Assembly (NCBI GenBank): GCA_947577185.1
Contig: CANPUE010000010.1
Location: forward strand, 34,705-98,704
DNA: 64,000 nucleotides
DNA from: an uncultured Lachnospiraceae bacterium
GTDB taxonomy: Bacteria; Bacillota; Clostridia; Lachnospirales; Lachnospiraceae
Reading direction: 5' to 3'
The position numbers and the translations under genes were made by a program. Below are positions 8,103 through 17,652 of this stretch, piece after piece (position 1 is the stretch's first letter; every line of letters begins with the position of its first letter). The notes under the pieces are model-generated. The model saw only the letters and a list, made by a program, of their open reading frames with translations. It did no database searches and had not been told where the DNA came from.

Positions 8103-9719
8103 TTATGACAGTTTTTCTTTCAGGACTTTCCGAACCGCTCCTGCAGAGGTGATCATCTGTGCGAAATAACCGCATACCGTTTCCGCCAAGCCCAGTTCAT
8201 ACAGGTTCACACCGAAGATCGCCTGATTTTCCAGAACCGGTCTTAATTTCGCTTCCACATCTACCTGTTCACCGAGTTTTATCCCTTCTACATACACCCG
8301 AACGGTATCGAGAAGCGGATCGGGGCTCAGTTCAAACGCGCTGCCCTCATCATCGACTGCCATCAGATAGCGGAGCCATCCGGCAAATACGAGCGGAATC
8401 ATTTTCAGGTCTGATACCTGAAGCGTCTGCGAAGCGTGATATGCCTTAATCGTCTCGCCAAAGCGGATCGCCAGCTTTTGCGAAGTATCCGTTGCGATTC
8501 TCTGCGGCGTATCAGGCATAAACGGATTCGGGATCCTGACATTCAAAACCGTATCGATAAATTCCTTTGGATCCAAAACACCAGGGTTAACAACGACCGG
8601 AAGTCCTTCTTTGTAACCGATGACTTCCACAAGCCTCTTTAATTCGGGATCTTTCATCTCCTCGGATATTTTGTGGTAACCGAGCAGACAGCCAAACACC
8701 GCAAGCGTTGTGTGAAGCGGATTCAGGCAGGTGCAGACTTTCATTTTCTCTACTTTGTCAACCGTCTCGCGGTCCGTGAACATGAGGCCGCCCTGTTCCA
8801 GATTGGGCCTTCCGTTCGGGAACGTGTCTTCTATTACAAGGTACTCGCATTCCTCCGCATTGACAAACGGCGCCACATACGTGTTTTTCGATGTGATTAC
8901 CGGCGCCAGCCCTTCCATACCGTCTTTTTCCAACATTGCTTCCACGGAAGCGTCCGGGCGGGGGGTGATCTTATCGATCATCGTCCACGGGAACGTCACC
9001 TTATCTTTTGTATGGATGTATTCTACAAATCCGTTTTCGATCAGTCCGTTCTGCGCCCATTTTTCCGCAAAAGCATTGACTGCGGCATACAGCTTGTCAC
9101 CGTTGTGAGAGCAGTTATCCATGCTCACCATGGCAACCGGTTTTTGTCCTGCCTGATAGCGGCTGTATAACAATGCTGTCACCTTACCGATATAGCTCAT
9201 TGCTTTTTCGGGTCCTGCCGCGTAATCCGCTTCCACAGCCGGGAGCGTCTCTCCTTTTCCATTGACAAGGCTGTAGCCCTTCTCCGTGATCGTAAAGGTA
9301 ACCATCTGCAGGGAATCCTTTGCAAAAATTTCCTTTAATCTCTGAAACTCCGCTTCATTTTCCGAATCCAGAATGCAGGTTTCCACGATGCTGCCCACGA
9401 CTGTCTTTTCCACCGTTCCGTCAGCCTTTAATGTTGCCAGAACGCTCAGGTTATCATGCGGACGATACATTTTCTCTATGATTTCATAGTCAAAACCCTC
9501 TACCGCGATCAGCCCCCTGTCCAATACGCCCTCATTCAAAAGGTTCTGTACGACATTTGCCTGAAACGCGCGGAAAAGATTTCCCGCCCCGAAATGCACC
9601 CAGAACGGATTTTCTTTCGTCGCCTCCGTAACTTTGGCACGGTCAAATGCAGGCAGATCATATCCTTTCTCTTCCCACTGTGCCTTATTTTCCAGTCCTT
9701 TATTGTCTAAAACCAACAT
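8103..9719 (-). CDS. uxuB: Mannitol dehydrogenase-family oxidoreductase, probable fructuronate reductase
   Basis: 538 aa, the usual length of UxuB/tagaturonate reductase-type enzymes. The N-terminus has WVHFGAGNLFRAFQA, the NAD-binding Rossmann start of polyol dehydrogenases. The signature KVCTCLNPLHTTLAVFG supplies the conserved Lys, Asn and His of the family. It lies 29 bases downstream of uxuA. The pair would convert fructuronate to mannonate (this enzyme) and mannonate to 2-keto-3-deoxygluconate (UxuA). The symbol rests on context, since mannitol-, altronate- and mannonate-forming members look similar. Confidence 0.85.
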   Translation of the reverse strand: MLVLDNKGLENKAQWEEKGYDLPAFDRAKVTEATKENPFWVHFGAGNLFRAFQANVVQNLLNEGVLDRGLIAVEGFDYEIIEKMYRPHDNLSVLATLKADGTVEKTVVGSIVETCILDSENEAEFQRLKEIFAKDSLQMVTFTITEKGYSLVNGKGETLPAVEADYAAGPEKAMSYIGKVTALLYSRYQAGQKPVAMVSMDNCSHNGDKLYAAVNAFAEKWAQNGLIENGFVEYIHTKDKVTFPWTMIDKITPRPDASVEAMLEKDGMEGLAPVITSKNTYVAPFVNAEECEYLVIEDTFPNGRPNLEQGGLMFTDRETVDKVEKMKVCTCLNPLHTTLAVFGCLLGYHKISEEMKDPELKRLVEVIGYKEGLPVVVNPGVLDPKEFIDTVLNVRIPNPFMPDTPQRIATDTSQKLAIRFGETIKAYHASQTLQVSDLKMIPLVFAGWLRYLMAVDDEGSAFELSPDPLLDTVRVYVEGIKLGEQVDVEAKLRPVLENQAIFGVNLYELGLAETVCGYFAQMITSAGAVRKVLKEKLS

Positions 9720-9748
9720 TTTATTCCCTCCATCTGTTCCCTGTCAGC

Positions 9749-10819
9749 TCATGCCTTCGCATTTTTTTCAATCGCTTCCCATAACCCGTTCAAGTAAGTC
9801 GCTCCGAGCGCCCGGTCATAAAGCCCGTAACCCGGCATTGCTACCTCGTCCCAGATCATCCTTCCGTGATCGGGACGGATCGGTCCTTCAAAACCGATAT
9901 CATATAATGCTTTCATGATCTCGTACATATCAAACGTTCCGTCGGAAGAAAGATGCGCCGCCTCCTCGAAATTCGTCGGCGTGATAAATTTCAGATTACG
10001 CACATGCGCGAAATGCACTCTTCCCTTCAAAGAACGGATCATATCGGGAAGATCGTTTTTCAGGTTGGTCCCGTAGGAACCCGAACAGAATGTCACCCCA
10101 TTGTGCGGATTGTCCACCATGTTCATCATACGGTGGATGTTTTCTTTATTGATAATGATACGCGGCAGACCGAATACGCTCCAGGCCGGGTCGTCCGGAT
10201 GAATCGCCATATTGATATCATACTGGTCGCAGACCGGCATGATCTTCTCCAGGAAATATTTCAGATTCGCGAACAATGTTTCATCATCCACATCTTTATA
10301 GGCTTCAAATAATTCCTTCACGTGCTCCATCCGCTCCGGTTCCCATCCAGGCATAACGGTTCCGTTCATATCGCCTGCGATTGAAGCAAACATTTTCTCC
10401 GGATCAAGAGCGTCCACGGCTTCCTGCGTATAGGCAAGCACGGTGGAACCGTCAGGACGTTTTCTGGCAAGTTCTGTTCTTGTCCAGTCAAATACGGGCA
10501 TAAAATTGTAGCAGACAAGGTGAATGTCTTCCTTCCCGAGATTCTCCAGCGTTTCGATATAATTGGCAATATACGTTTCACGCTCCGGCAGACCGATCTT
10601 GATCGCATCATGAATGTTCACGCTCTCGATCCCGGCAATATGAAGACCCTCTGCCTCCACTTCCTCTTTCAGCGCGCGGATGCGCTCGCGGCTCCATACC
10701 TCTCCCGGCGCCGTGTCATACAAAGTTGTGATCACGCCTGTTACACCAGGTATCTGCCTGATCTGCTTTAGCGTAACCGTGTCAAATTTGCTTCCGTACC
10801 ATCTGAGTGTCATTTCCAT
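9749..10819 (-). CDS. uxuA: Mannonate dehydratase
   Basis: 356 aa, opening MEMTLRWYGSKFDTVTLKQI, the classical UxuA start. Metal-site and active-site segments are MAIHPDDPAW, TFCSGSYGTN, FAHVRNLK and GPIRPDHGRMIWDE. It dehydrates D-mannonate to 2-keto-3-deoxy-D-gluconate in the cytoplasm and needs a divalent metal (family knowledge). It is first in a two-gene leftward operon with the uxuB-like gene. No uxaC, kdgK or kdgA is in the window, so the rest of hexuronate breakdown is encoded elsewhere. Confidence 0.95.
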   Translation of the reverse strand: MEMTLRWYGSKFDTVTLKQIRQIPGVTGVITTLYDTAPGEVWSRERIRALKEEVEAEGLHIAGIESVNIHDAIKIGLPERETYIANYIETLENLGKEDIHLVCYNFMPVFDWTRTELARKRPDGSTVLAYTQEAVDALDPEKMFASIAGDMNGTVMPGWEPERMEHVKELFEAYKDVDDETLFANLKYFLEKIMPVCDQYDINMAIHPDDPAWSVFGLPRIIINKENIHRMMNMVDNPHNGVTFCSGSYGTNLKNDLPDMIRSLKGRVHFAHVRNLKFITPTNFEEAAHLSSDGTFDMYEIMKALYDIGFEGPIRPDHGRMIWDEVAMPGYGLYDRALGATYLNGLWEAIEKNAKA

Positions 10820-10950
10820 AAGTTTTTCCCTCTTTCTTATAGTCGTTTTTTGCTAACCTGTATTTATTGTACCCCTTCTATCGATCTATGGGTATTGAGA
10901 GGATTGTTGTTTAGATTGCAAAAGTTGCGGTATTGACAGGGCATTAGAAA

Positions 10951-10979
10951 CGGGAAGCCGCATCGATACCGGCTTCCCG
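10951..10979 (-). terminator. Intrinsic terminator of the chemoreceptor gene
   Basis: A perfect 10-bp GC-rich stem CGGGAAGCCG/CGGCTTCCCG has a 9-base loop. The leftward T tract is TTTCTAAT. Confidence 0.7.
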
Positions 10980-10990
10980 CAGAGTATTCT

Positions 10991-13081
10991 TTATTCCAGT
11001 TTAAACTTTTTCGTGACAGCGCCAAGCGCTTTCACAGACTCCTTGCTCTCATTGAGCCGCTCATACCCTTCCATCGTACTCTCCAGTACCCTGGAAGACT
11101 TCTCAGCAATGATGTTAATGCCTTCTGAGGACTGACTCATTGTCGTATTGATGTCATCGACAGCCGTCACGATATCGGATATATAATTGTCAAGTTCTTC
11201 GATTGCACTCCTGATATGGTTCATCAGCTCCATATAAGCGGAGGCGTCTTCATGATACTGCTCACCTGATTTTTTAAAGACATCGTAGTCGGAAATGACT
11301 CTCGTTTCCAGGAACCGGATCATGATGTCCATGCAGTCAGTCATATTTTTAACGGCTTCGTTCACCGCACCGACAATTTCGTTGATATCATCAACCGCTT
11401 TGAAGGTCTGCGTGGCCAAAGATCCGATCTCCGTTGCCACAACTGCAAAGCCTTTTCCTGCTTCACCGGCTCTTGCGGCTTCAATGTTTGCGTTGAGCGC
11501 CAGCAGATTGGTCTGGTTGGAAATACTCTTGATCGAATCCGTCAGCTCATTGATCTTTCCGACTGCCCTGGAATCTTCTATCGCTTTGTCAGATTTTACT
11601 TTGATCTCTTCGAATACCCTGACTGCCTGACTGCTGGAGTTCTCGGATATCTTCCTGATTTCTTCCGCTCTTTTGAGAATCTGATCGGATTTTGCCTTTC
11701 CGTCCTCTGTCAGCGCACTGATATTCTCCGCATTGTGTTTCACACTTTCCACATTTTCTGCAATATGTTTCGTGTTTTTGGCTGCCATCTCAATTCCGGC
11801 CGCCATCTCCTGCGTTGCCGCTGAATTGTCTTCGGATCGTGCGTTATTGTCTGACATGATGTGATCCAGATTGTCAATATTAGACTGGATCGTATCTTCT
11901 GCCTGATTGATCTCACCCACCATCTCGCGCAGTGACTGTCTCATCTCACGCACTTTCCCGGCCATCTGACCGATCTCGTCTTTATAGCGCAACAGCATCC
12001 TGCTGTTTTTGGTCGGTGTAAAGTCAAACTGAGATGTCCTGCTGATCACTTCCGTGAGCGCCGTGATCGGTTTGGCAATGAACAGACTGATGACCAGACC
12101 CACTATGACCGAAAGGATGATCGCGGCCAGACCTCCCGTGCTCGCCTTGGCAATCAGTGTATTCGTCGTGGCGTGAATCTCTTTATCCGGCGCTGCCAGC
12201 ACAAATTTCATCTGATTATTAAGGGACGTATAAATAAGCTGTTTCTTTATATTATTGTAATTGTAGCCAAGAAGAGAGCCTTCTCCCTCTCCCGCCGCAA
12301 TCTTTGCGGCAACATCCGCTGTCGAACCGCCAAGCTCCGCAAGCTTCTGTCCTACTTCCAGATCTTTATGATGCATGATCGTCCCGTCTGCATCCGTCAG
12401 GAATGCATAACCGGTATTATAAATGCTCACCGCATCTACCATGTTCGTGACCTGGGTAAAATCAATATCCATGCCGATAATGCCCAACGATGTGCCGTCA
12501 GCCGCATAAAGAGGCACCACGTAAGAGATCATATACACATTTACATTCTCATTCAGATAAGGCGACATCCACAGAGGCGCTTTATTTTCTACAGGGAGAT
12601 AATACCAGCCGACATGTGCATAATCCGTCGGCTCAAACATCGTAAAGTCTGTCGGTTCCACCGTGTAAAAATCTGCATCCAGAGAATCACGCATTAAAAA
12701 ATACCCGGAGGTCGGATTGGAATATTCCGGGTTATACCGTATGTATGCCGAGATCGCACCATCCGTATGCACTGCGAAGTCGTCCATGATCGGCTGAATC
12801 TGCTGCGTAAATCCATCTGCATAAGCCTTATCACGAAAAAAGGAGTCCGTATCGAGCTGACCCAGAACGTAATCGCTCAATGTATCAACGGACTGTTCAA
12901 TACAGGCGATCCACCCGTTTAATTCTATCGTCCTGTTGCGTGCTTCCATTTCCATGCTCTGTTCTGCATACTCTTCGGTCGCCTGCCTGGTAACCGTTAC
13001 AGATGCCACTTCCGTGATGGCTGCTGCCAGAAAAGTACACAGCAGGATACACAGTGTAAGCTTTGTCCTGATCGATTTCAT
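10991..13081 (-). CDS. Methyl-accepting chemotaxis protein with a dCache-type sensor
   Basis: 696 aa. A membrane helix at about 7-29 and another at about 315-335 flank a large extracytoplasmic region that resembles a double Cache ligand-binding fold ([37 protein letters not shown]). A HAMP segment follows, then the signalling coiled coil with the canonical hairpin tip ([32 protein letters not shown]). It would sense a small extracellular molecule and control CheA, or a non-motility kinase. No che or flagellar genes are nearby, so it is an orphan receptor. It is a single-gene transcript ending at a strong hairpin. Confidence 0.93.
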   Translation of the reverse strand: MKSIRTKLTLCILLCTFLAAAITEVASVTVTRQATEEYAEQSMEMEARNRTIELNGWIACIEQSVDTLSDYVLGQLDTDSFFRDKAYADGFTQQIQPIMDDFAVHTDGAISAYIRYNPEYSNPTSGYFLMRDSLDADFYTVEPTDFTMFEPTDYAHVGWYYLPVENKAPLWMSPYLNENVNVYMISYVVPLYAADGTSLGIIGMDIDFTQVTNMVDAVSIYNTGYAFLTDADGTIMHHKDLEVGQKLAELGGSTADVAAKIAAGEGEGSLLGYNYNNIKKQLIYTSLNNQMKFVLAAPDKEIHATTNTLIAKASTGGLAAIILSVIVGLVISLFIAKPITALTEVISRTSQFDFTPTKNSRMLLRYKDEIGQMAGKVREMRQSLREMVGEINQAEDTIQSNIDNLDHIMSDNNARSEDNSAATQEMAAGIEMAAKNTKHIAENVESVKHNAENISALTEDGKAKSDQILKRAEEIRKISENSSSQAVRVFEEIKVKSDKAIEDSRAVGKINELTDSIKSISNQTNLLALNANIEAARAGEAGKGFAVVATEIGSLATQTFKAVDDINEIVGAVNEAVKNMTDCMDIMIRFLETRVISDYDVFKKSGEQYHEDASAYMELMNHIRSAIEELDNYISDIVTAVDDINTTMSQSSEGINIIAEKSSRVLESTMEGYERLNESKESVKALGAVTKKFKLE

Positions 13082-13252
13082 AGTTTCACTTCTTCCTCCT
13101 GTTCTTATAGCATTCCCGCTGCTCTTTTACTATCATTTTTTATTATTATAATATACTTTGCCTGTCTGATTCAACCTGAAAATCAGAATTTACCTTAAAA
13201 AATGAATGAAAAACCGGGACATAAAAATCCATATTAAAAAAAATTTTTTCTG

Positions 13253-13315
13253 TTGACATTTTTACCCAAACCGTATATACTGTACTTATCAAACAACTAC
13301 GCTAAGCATGCTCAG
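13253..13315 (+). promoter_or_regulatory. Promoter and candidate operator of the GntR-ABC operon
   Basis: TTGACA (13253-13258) and TATACT (13276-13281) are separated by 17 bases. A near-palindrome CTAAGCATGCTCAG (13302-13315, 12 of 14 positions symmetric) lies just downstream of the start site. It is a likely autoregulatory site for the GntR protein. Confidence 0.7.
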
Positions 13316-13335
13316 TACGTTAGGAGGAAGCGTTC

Positions 13336-13707
13336 ATGGAAATACTGATCAGCAACAGCAGTGATAAACCGATTTATGAACAGATCTGCACCCAGATCAA
13401 AAGCCTGATTATGAACGGAACATTTTCTGCCGGGGACGCCCTGCCATCCATGCGGGCACTGGCCAAAGATCTGCACATCAGCGTGATCACAGTGCAGAGG
13501 GCCTACGAAGACCTGACCCGCGACGGTTTCATCGAAACCGTATCCGGTAAAGGCACTTTTGTCGCTGCCCAGAACCGGGAGTTCATTCGGGAAGAGCAGC
13601 TGCGCATCGCAGAAGAATTGCTGCAAAAAGCCGCCGAGATCGGCAGGACACATGGAATTTCCTATGAACAGATGACGAACATTCTCAGACTTTTTTATGA
13701 AGAATGA
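13336..13707 (+). CDS. GntR-family regulator, YtrA subfamily
   Basis: 123 aa. An N-terminal winged helix (KPIYEQICTQIKSLIMNG, GDALPSMRALAKDLHIS, VITVQRAYEDLTRDGF, VSGKGTFVA) is followed only by about 45 residues of helical tail. That short C-terminus is diagnostic of YtrA-type GntR repressors, which control adjacent ABC transporter genes. It is first in an operon with an ATPase and a permease, with its own promoter and a palindromic operator candidate upstream. Confidence 0.93.
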   Translation: MEILISNSSDKPIYEQICTQIKSLIMNGTFSAGDALPSMRALAKDLHISVITVQRAYEDLTRDGFIETVSGKGTFVAAQNREFIREEQLRIAEELLQKAAEIGRTHGISYEQMTNILRLFYEE

Positions 13708-13726
13708 CAGGAGGCGAAGAAATAAA

Positions 13727-14593
13727 ATGGAAGAAAACACGATTTTGGTAAAAGATTTATGTAAAAATTTTTCGGACTTTACTCTGGATCACGTTTCTTT
13801 TTGTGTTCCAAAAGGCAGGATCGTAGGGTTTATCGGAGAAAATGGAGCCGGTAAGAGCACGACAATCAACCTGATCCTGAACGAGTTAAAAAAAGACGGC
13901 GGCCAGATCCGGATCTTTGGCAAAGACCATCGTGAACGCTCGGTCAGAGAACGGATTGGCGTCGTATTTGACGAGTGCAGTTTTCACGACATATTCACGC
14001 CGGATCATATTGAAAAGATTCTTTCCGCCATTTACCGGACATGGGACAGTCCCCTTTATCACAGATATCTGGAACAGTTCAGACTTCCGGCGGATAAACC
14101 GGTCGGTGATTTTTCCAAAGGCATGAAAATGAAATTGTCCATCATCTGTGCACTGGCGCATGATCCGCAGCTGTTGATCCTGGATGAGGCCACGACAGGA
14201 CTCGATCCTGTCGTACGTGATGAAATCCTGGATCTGTTTCTGGAATTTATACAGGACGAATCCCATTCCATCTTCTTTTCATCACACATCACGTCAGATG
14301 TTCAGAAGATCGCGGACTATGTCATTCTCATTCATCAGGGAAAGATCGTCTTCGAGGAACAAAAAGATGACTTAGTGTGCAACTATGGAATCGTCAGATG
14401 CGGGAAAGAAAAGTTTGCCGCACTTTCACCGGAGGATTATATCATCCACCGGACAACCAGCGTAAGCACAGAATGCCTTGTGCGCGACAAAGAAACCATG
14501 AAACGCAGACATAAAGACATGATCGTAGACAATGCGTCTCTTGAAGACATCATGTTGTTCTATCTCAAAGGAGGGATACCATGCGAGGATTAA
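13727..14593 (+). CDS. ABC transporter ATP-binding protein
   Basis: 288 aa from the ATG at 13727 (AGGAGG at 13709-13714). An in-frame start at 13697 would overlap the GntR stop. Walker A is GENGAGKST. The signature motif is replaced by DFSKGMKMKL, a variant of LSGGQ common in YtrB/CcmA-like exporters. Walker B is LLILDEATTGLD, and the H-loop is in SSHI. It overlaps the permease start by 13 bases, so translation is coupled. The likely role is ATPase of an ABC-2 exporter whose substrate is unknown; YtrA-type systems often respond to cell-wall-active compounds. Confidence 0.92.
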   Translation: MEENTILVKDLCKNFSDFTLDHVSFCVPKGRIVGFIGENGAGKSTTINLILNELKKDGGQIRIFGKDHRERSVRERIGVVFDECSFHDIFTPDHIEKILSAIYRTWDSPLYHRYLEQFRLPADKPVGDFSKGMKMKLSIICALAHDPQLLILDEATTGLDPVVRDEILDLFLEFIQDESHSIFFSSHITSDVQKIADYVILIHQGKIVFEEQKDDLVCNYGIVRCGKEKFAALSPEDYIIHRTTSVSTECLVRDKETMKRRHKDMIVDNASLEDIMLFYLKGGIPCED

Positions 14594-15225
14594 TTTATAA
14601 AGATTTTTCTATATTCTGCAAATGTATTGACAGGAAGCTGATTCTGACAGCGCTCGGCTTTTCAGCGCTACTCCTGCTTGCTTCAGGCGCCTACGGCGGT
14701 ATGATCGCTTCGATCCTGTTAGCCATGACAGTCGGTATACAGCATACCGCCGGATTTTACAGCGATGACATTGCACGCTGGAATAAATATCAGATGACAC
14801 TGCCGCTCAGCGATTTCTCGATCGTAGCCGGCAAATATCTGTCTGTTGTCTGTACATTAGCCATCAGTGTGGGCGGAAGCATCGTGTTAAATCTTATCTC
14901 CGCAGTCATTGCTGCCGTTACAGCCGTACCGTATGACATCTCTGTCTGGGGTTTTTCCCTTTTTGCGGCAGTCTTTGTCCCTCTGTTGTGGACGGCTGTC
15001 TGCCTGCCCCCGGCATATTGGTTCGGCCCGCAGTCTGCACAGTCCATAGGGCTTTTGGCTGGCGTTCCCGCATTCTTTCTCGTCAGACATTTCGAGGACG
15101 GAGCCGGATTTTCCGCGATGACAGACTCCCTCTCCCCCTGCTTTTTTGGCGCAGGATGCGTGACCATTTTTCTGTTCATACTCTCCCTGTTAGTCAGCGC
15201 CGCCGGATACAGACGGAGAAAATGA
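14581..15225 (+). CDS. ABC-2 type transporter permease
   Basis: 214 aa with about six hydrophobic segments. It starts inside the last codons of the ATPase gene, with AAAGGAGG upstream. It has the short ABC-2 permease layout of YtrC/D-like partners (DDIARWNKYQMTLPLS, followed by SDFSIVAGKYLS, typical of this group). With one ATPase and one permease the complex would be a dimer of each. No terminator is evident before the convergent transglutaminase-like gene. Confidence 0.82.
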   Translation: MRGLIYKDFSIFCKCIDRKLILTALGFSALLLLASGAYGGMIASILLAMTVGIQHTAGFYSDDIARWNKYQMTLPLSDFSIVAGKYLSVVCTLAISVGGSIVLNLISAVIAAVTAVPYDISVWGFSLFAAVFVPLLWTAVCLPPAYWFGPQSAQSIGLLAGVPAFFLVRHFEDGAGFSAMTDSLSPCFFGAGCVTIFLFILSLLVSAAGYRRRK

Positions 15226-15280
15226 TCGAAATCCGTTTTCTTCCTGTGCAGTCCATACCATACGAATCCTGTGAGAAGCT

Positions 15281-16207
15281 TTAGCACGAAGGAGCCTCCG
15301 CCCCATTGTCATATTGTCCCACGAGAGGGCTGTTGAGAATCCGGAATTTTCTCTCCTGCTTCCAGAGCGCACACAGTTCGTCAAAATGTTGATCCGGATC
15401 TGTGAGCAGTGCCGCCAGATGATCCAGTTCTTTCAGTTCCTCCCCGGTCAGTTTGTCCAGTCTGCCGTCCAGGTAAGCGGGGAGGAACGTGTAAGTCAGT
15501 TCATCGTTCATAAGCGCATGGAAATCATAAATCAGGTAACGGACTAACGCAGGAAGCGAACAGGTTCCCAGACAGTCCGCATACAGATATTTCCTTCCGT
15601 CAGTTTTTCCATTCCTTACAGCAAGATACGCATCCGCCGCCCAGTCAAAACGCTCCTGCGCAATATCGTACTGCGAAAGCGGCATACCGCACTCCTCATA
15701 AAATCCGTCGGCGTCAAAAGTAACCCACCGTTTCTTTTTTTGATCATAATACTGATTGATCCAGTGATCCATACTGACGCCCTCTTTGAAATAAGGCGCA
15801 AAACCGGCGCGGCTCCTTGCCGGAATCCCCTTCGCCTTCAGGATCGCACTCATGAGTACGGACACATAGCGACAGGTCACCACAATCTTGTCTTCCACTT
15901 TTCTGTCTGCCGTAAAACCCCGCTCATCCAGACGAAATAATTCCGCTGTCATTGCCGAGGCCGTCAGCAGGAGGTCATCCTCACACCGCATCCGGTCCCA
16001 TGGATAGCGGTTCATATCGCCATACAAAAGCGTCGCATTCGCGTTGGTATTTCCCTCTTTCAATGTTACCCTGTGTATCACCTGCGCGCAGACCAGCCTG
16101 CCAAGCGCAGGTACATCATCCGGCAGAGAACGGAAATATTCACGGTAAGCACCGGCATAGGTATATGTTCCTGTCTTTTTATAATGCTCTAAAATACGTT
16201 GTTCCAT
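15281..16207 (-). CDS. Transglutaminase-like domain protein
   Basis: 308 aa from the ATG at 16207, with GGAGGG 8-9 bases upstream. An in-frame TTG at 16222 would swallow that site. The papain-like triad of the transglutaminase-core family is visible: Cys in VVTCRYVSVLMSAILKAKGIP, His in SMDHWINQYYD, Asp in VTFDADGF. The characteristic R-x-x-x-GF follows the Cys helix. No signal peptide, so probably a cytoplasmic thiol protease or amidase-like enzyme. The substrate is unknown. Confidence 0.85.
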   Translation of the reverse strand: MEQRILEHYKKTGTYTYAGAYREYFRSLPDDVPALGRLVCAQVIHRVTLKEGNTNANATLLYGDMNRYPWDRMRCEDDLLLTASAMTAELFRLDERGFTADRKVEDKIVVTCRYVSVLMSAILKAKGIPARSRAGFAPYFKEGVSMDHWINQYYDQKKKRWVTFDADGFYEECGMPLSQYDIAQERFDWAADAYLAVRNGKTDGRKYLYADCLGTCSLPALVRYLIYDFHALMNDELTYTFLPAYLDGRLDKLTGEELKELDHLAALLTDPDQHFDELCALWKQERKFRILNSPLVGQYDNGAEAPSC

Positions 16208-16483
16208 CGAAAAACCCTCCAAAAGTCAAGCTGTGCATATTCTGTGAAAAAGATATTCATCCTGCATCTATTATGCCATGTCCGTATTTAAATTTCCCGA
16301 TAATATTTGCTCTGTTTTGTCCGGTTTTATCATTCCCTGTGATATCTGATCCGTCTGAACAGACAATTCTTTCTTACTACCGTCTGCCTGACGGCATTCT
16401 GCCGCTCGCTCCATAAGCAACACCTCTTTCCATTCCCGCCATCATTGTTTACATGCCTTTTAAAACGCCATCCTCCATAACCT

Positions 16484-16867
16484 TCAGACCGTAATCTCGA
16501 TCAGATTTCCCTCTGCATCGAAGATACAGCTTTCATAATATCCATCTCCGGTCACGCGCGGGCCGCTTACCACGGTAAAGCCATCTTTTCTAAGCGTTTC
16601 CGTCACTTCATCTACCCGCTCCCTGCTTCCGACGCTGAAGGCCATGTGGATATAGCCCATCCGGAGCACGGCTGCCTCAGCCGTCTCGACGTCAGGTCTG
16701 TTCATGATTTCCAGTCTGGCACCGTCGTCAAAGGTCAGAAAATAAGAGCGGAATTTTGTATTGGCATTGTAGTAACCGTCCCCGGAAACCGCACCGAAAT
16801 ATCTGATAAAAAAATCTTTCTCTCTTTCCAGATCATTTACATACATTGCAATGTGATTAATTTTCAT
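16484..16867 (-). CDS. VOC (glyoxalase/dioxygenase) family protein
   Basis: 127 aa, with GGGAGG before the ATG. It has two beta-alpha-beta-beta-beta halves: INHIAMYVNDLEREKDFFIRYFGA and YIHMAFSVGSRERVDEVTETL. Metal ligands fit His5, Glu53 (LEIMN) and His75 (HMAF), with a terminal Glu in GNLIEITV. Relatives are annotated as lactoylglutathione lyase-like, but the reaction cannot be told from sequence. Confidence 0.88.
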   Translation of the reverse strand: MKINHIAMYVNDLEREKDFFIRYFGAVSGDGYYNANTKFRSYFLTFDDGARLEIMNRPDVETAEAAVLRMGYIHMAFSVGSRERVDEVTETLRKDGFTVVSGPRVTGDGYYESCIFDAEGNLIEITV

Positions 16868-16980
16868 AAAAATCCTCCCTGTCTAAGCGTTTTTTTCTGT
16901 ATCTTACCTGCCTGTTTCCCGGCTTGTGTACGATAGTTGTAGTATACTGCAATTCCGACAGCCGCCGCAATCCCCAACAT
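16864..16980 (-). other. Possible 38-aa membrane peptide upstream of the VOC gene, overlapping its likely promoter
   Basis: An ATG at 16980 opens a frame of 38 codons with one hydrophobic stretch (MLGIAAAVGIAVYYNY) and a basic tail. Its TGA overlaps the VOC start as ATGA. Only about 28 bases separate it from the upstream terminator, and the same stretch contains a fair promoter (TTGCGG at 16965-16970, 18 bp, TATACT at 16941-16946). The sequence may therefore be promoter rather than gene. Confidence 0.3.
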
Positions 16981-17008
16981 AACCAATGCCTGCGGGCTTC
17001 TTTAGAAT

Positions 17009-17030
17009 CAAAAAAGAGCCCCCAGGCTCT
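17009..17030 (-). terminator. Intrinsic terminator of the RR/ABC/ferritin-like unit
   Basis: A 6-bp stem AGAGCC/GGCTCT (17015-17020 and 17025-17030) with a 4-base loop is followed on the minus strand by six T. Confidence 0.8.
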
Positions 17031-17082
17031 CTTCTCCCCAGAGACTCTTTTTTTTCGTATTCTCCGATTTACGCGATTGCCT

Positions 17083-17652
17083 TTACACTTCCCGCAGCAG
17101 TGTCCGCAGCATCATGACATGATACTCTTCATCCTGAATGATCCTTCGTAAAACTGCATTCACGTTTTCATCCTGAATCCACGAAATATGCATTTCGTAC
17201 TGATTGATCGTCGCTTTCTCCGCATCCAGATCAGCCTGCAGCATTTTGCCCGGATCCGTCGGGATATTTAAACATGACGGTGTCCACATGACCTGCCTGC
17301 CGTTCCGGTTACTGGCGGTAAATCCAATGCTGCCCCCAAGCAGAACGATCAGTTCTCCGAGTTTCTGTAAATGCATCATCTCGCAGACTGCCATACCCAA
17401 AAGTGTTTTTGCCATCGGGCACTGTTCACATACGAGACGGTTCTCGTTATTGATGTACTGCAGGATTGCAGTCAGCTCCGACACCGAGCCGCAATAATCG
17501 ACACTGAGCATATCCGCATAAGAGAGATTCCTCTCGTTGACCACAATCGGCGGATACGGCAGATCCATCATGACCGGCCTGATCCCGGAAAAGTCGCATC
17601 CGCTTTCGATCTTTCCTTCCATAAAACGCTCCGTCGCATTACTTATTTTCAT
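17083..17652 (-). CDS. Ferritin-like (rubrerythrin/Mn-catalase type) four-helix protein
   Basis: 189 aa. It has four helices with carboxylate/His pairs: SELTAILQYINNE, CEMMHLQKLGEL (E-x-x-H), AEKATINQYEMHI and DEEYHVMMLRTLL (E-x-x-H). This is the di-metal site pattern of ferritin-like proteins. It resembles the small ferritin-like/CotJC group more than full rubrerythrin, because the rubredoxin domain is absent. The likely role is peroxide detoxification or metal handling. Unusually, its ATG lies 14 bases inside the end of the ABC permease gene, which implies coupled translation with an exporter operon. Confidence 0.8.
   Translation of the reverse strand: MKISNATERFMEGKIESGCDFSGIRPVMMDLPYPPIVVNERNLSYADMLSVDYCGSVSELTAILQYINNENRLVCEQCPMAKTLLGMAVCEMMHLQKLGELIVLLGGSIGFTASNRNGRQVMWTPSCLNIPTDPGKMLQADLDAEKATINQYEMHISWIQDENVNAVLRRIIQDEEYHVMMLRTLLREV

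Noticed and set aside
8673..9170. 165-codon plus-strand frame
   Set aside because: It is antisense to the well-supported uxuB-like gene.
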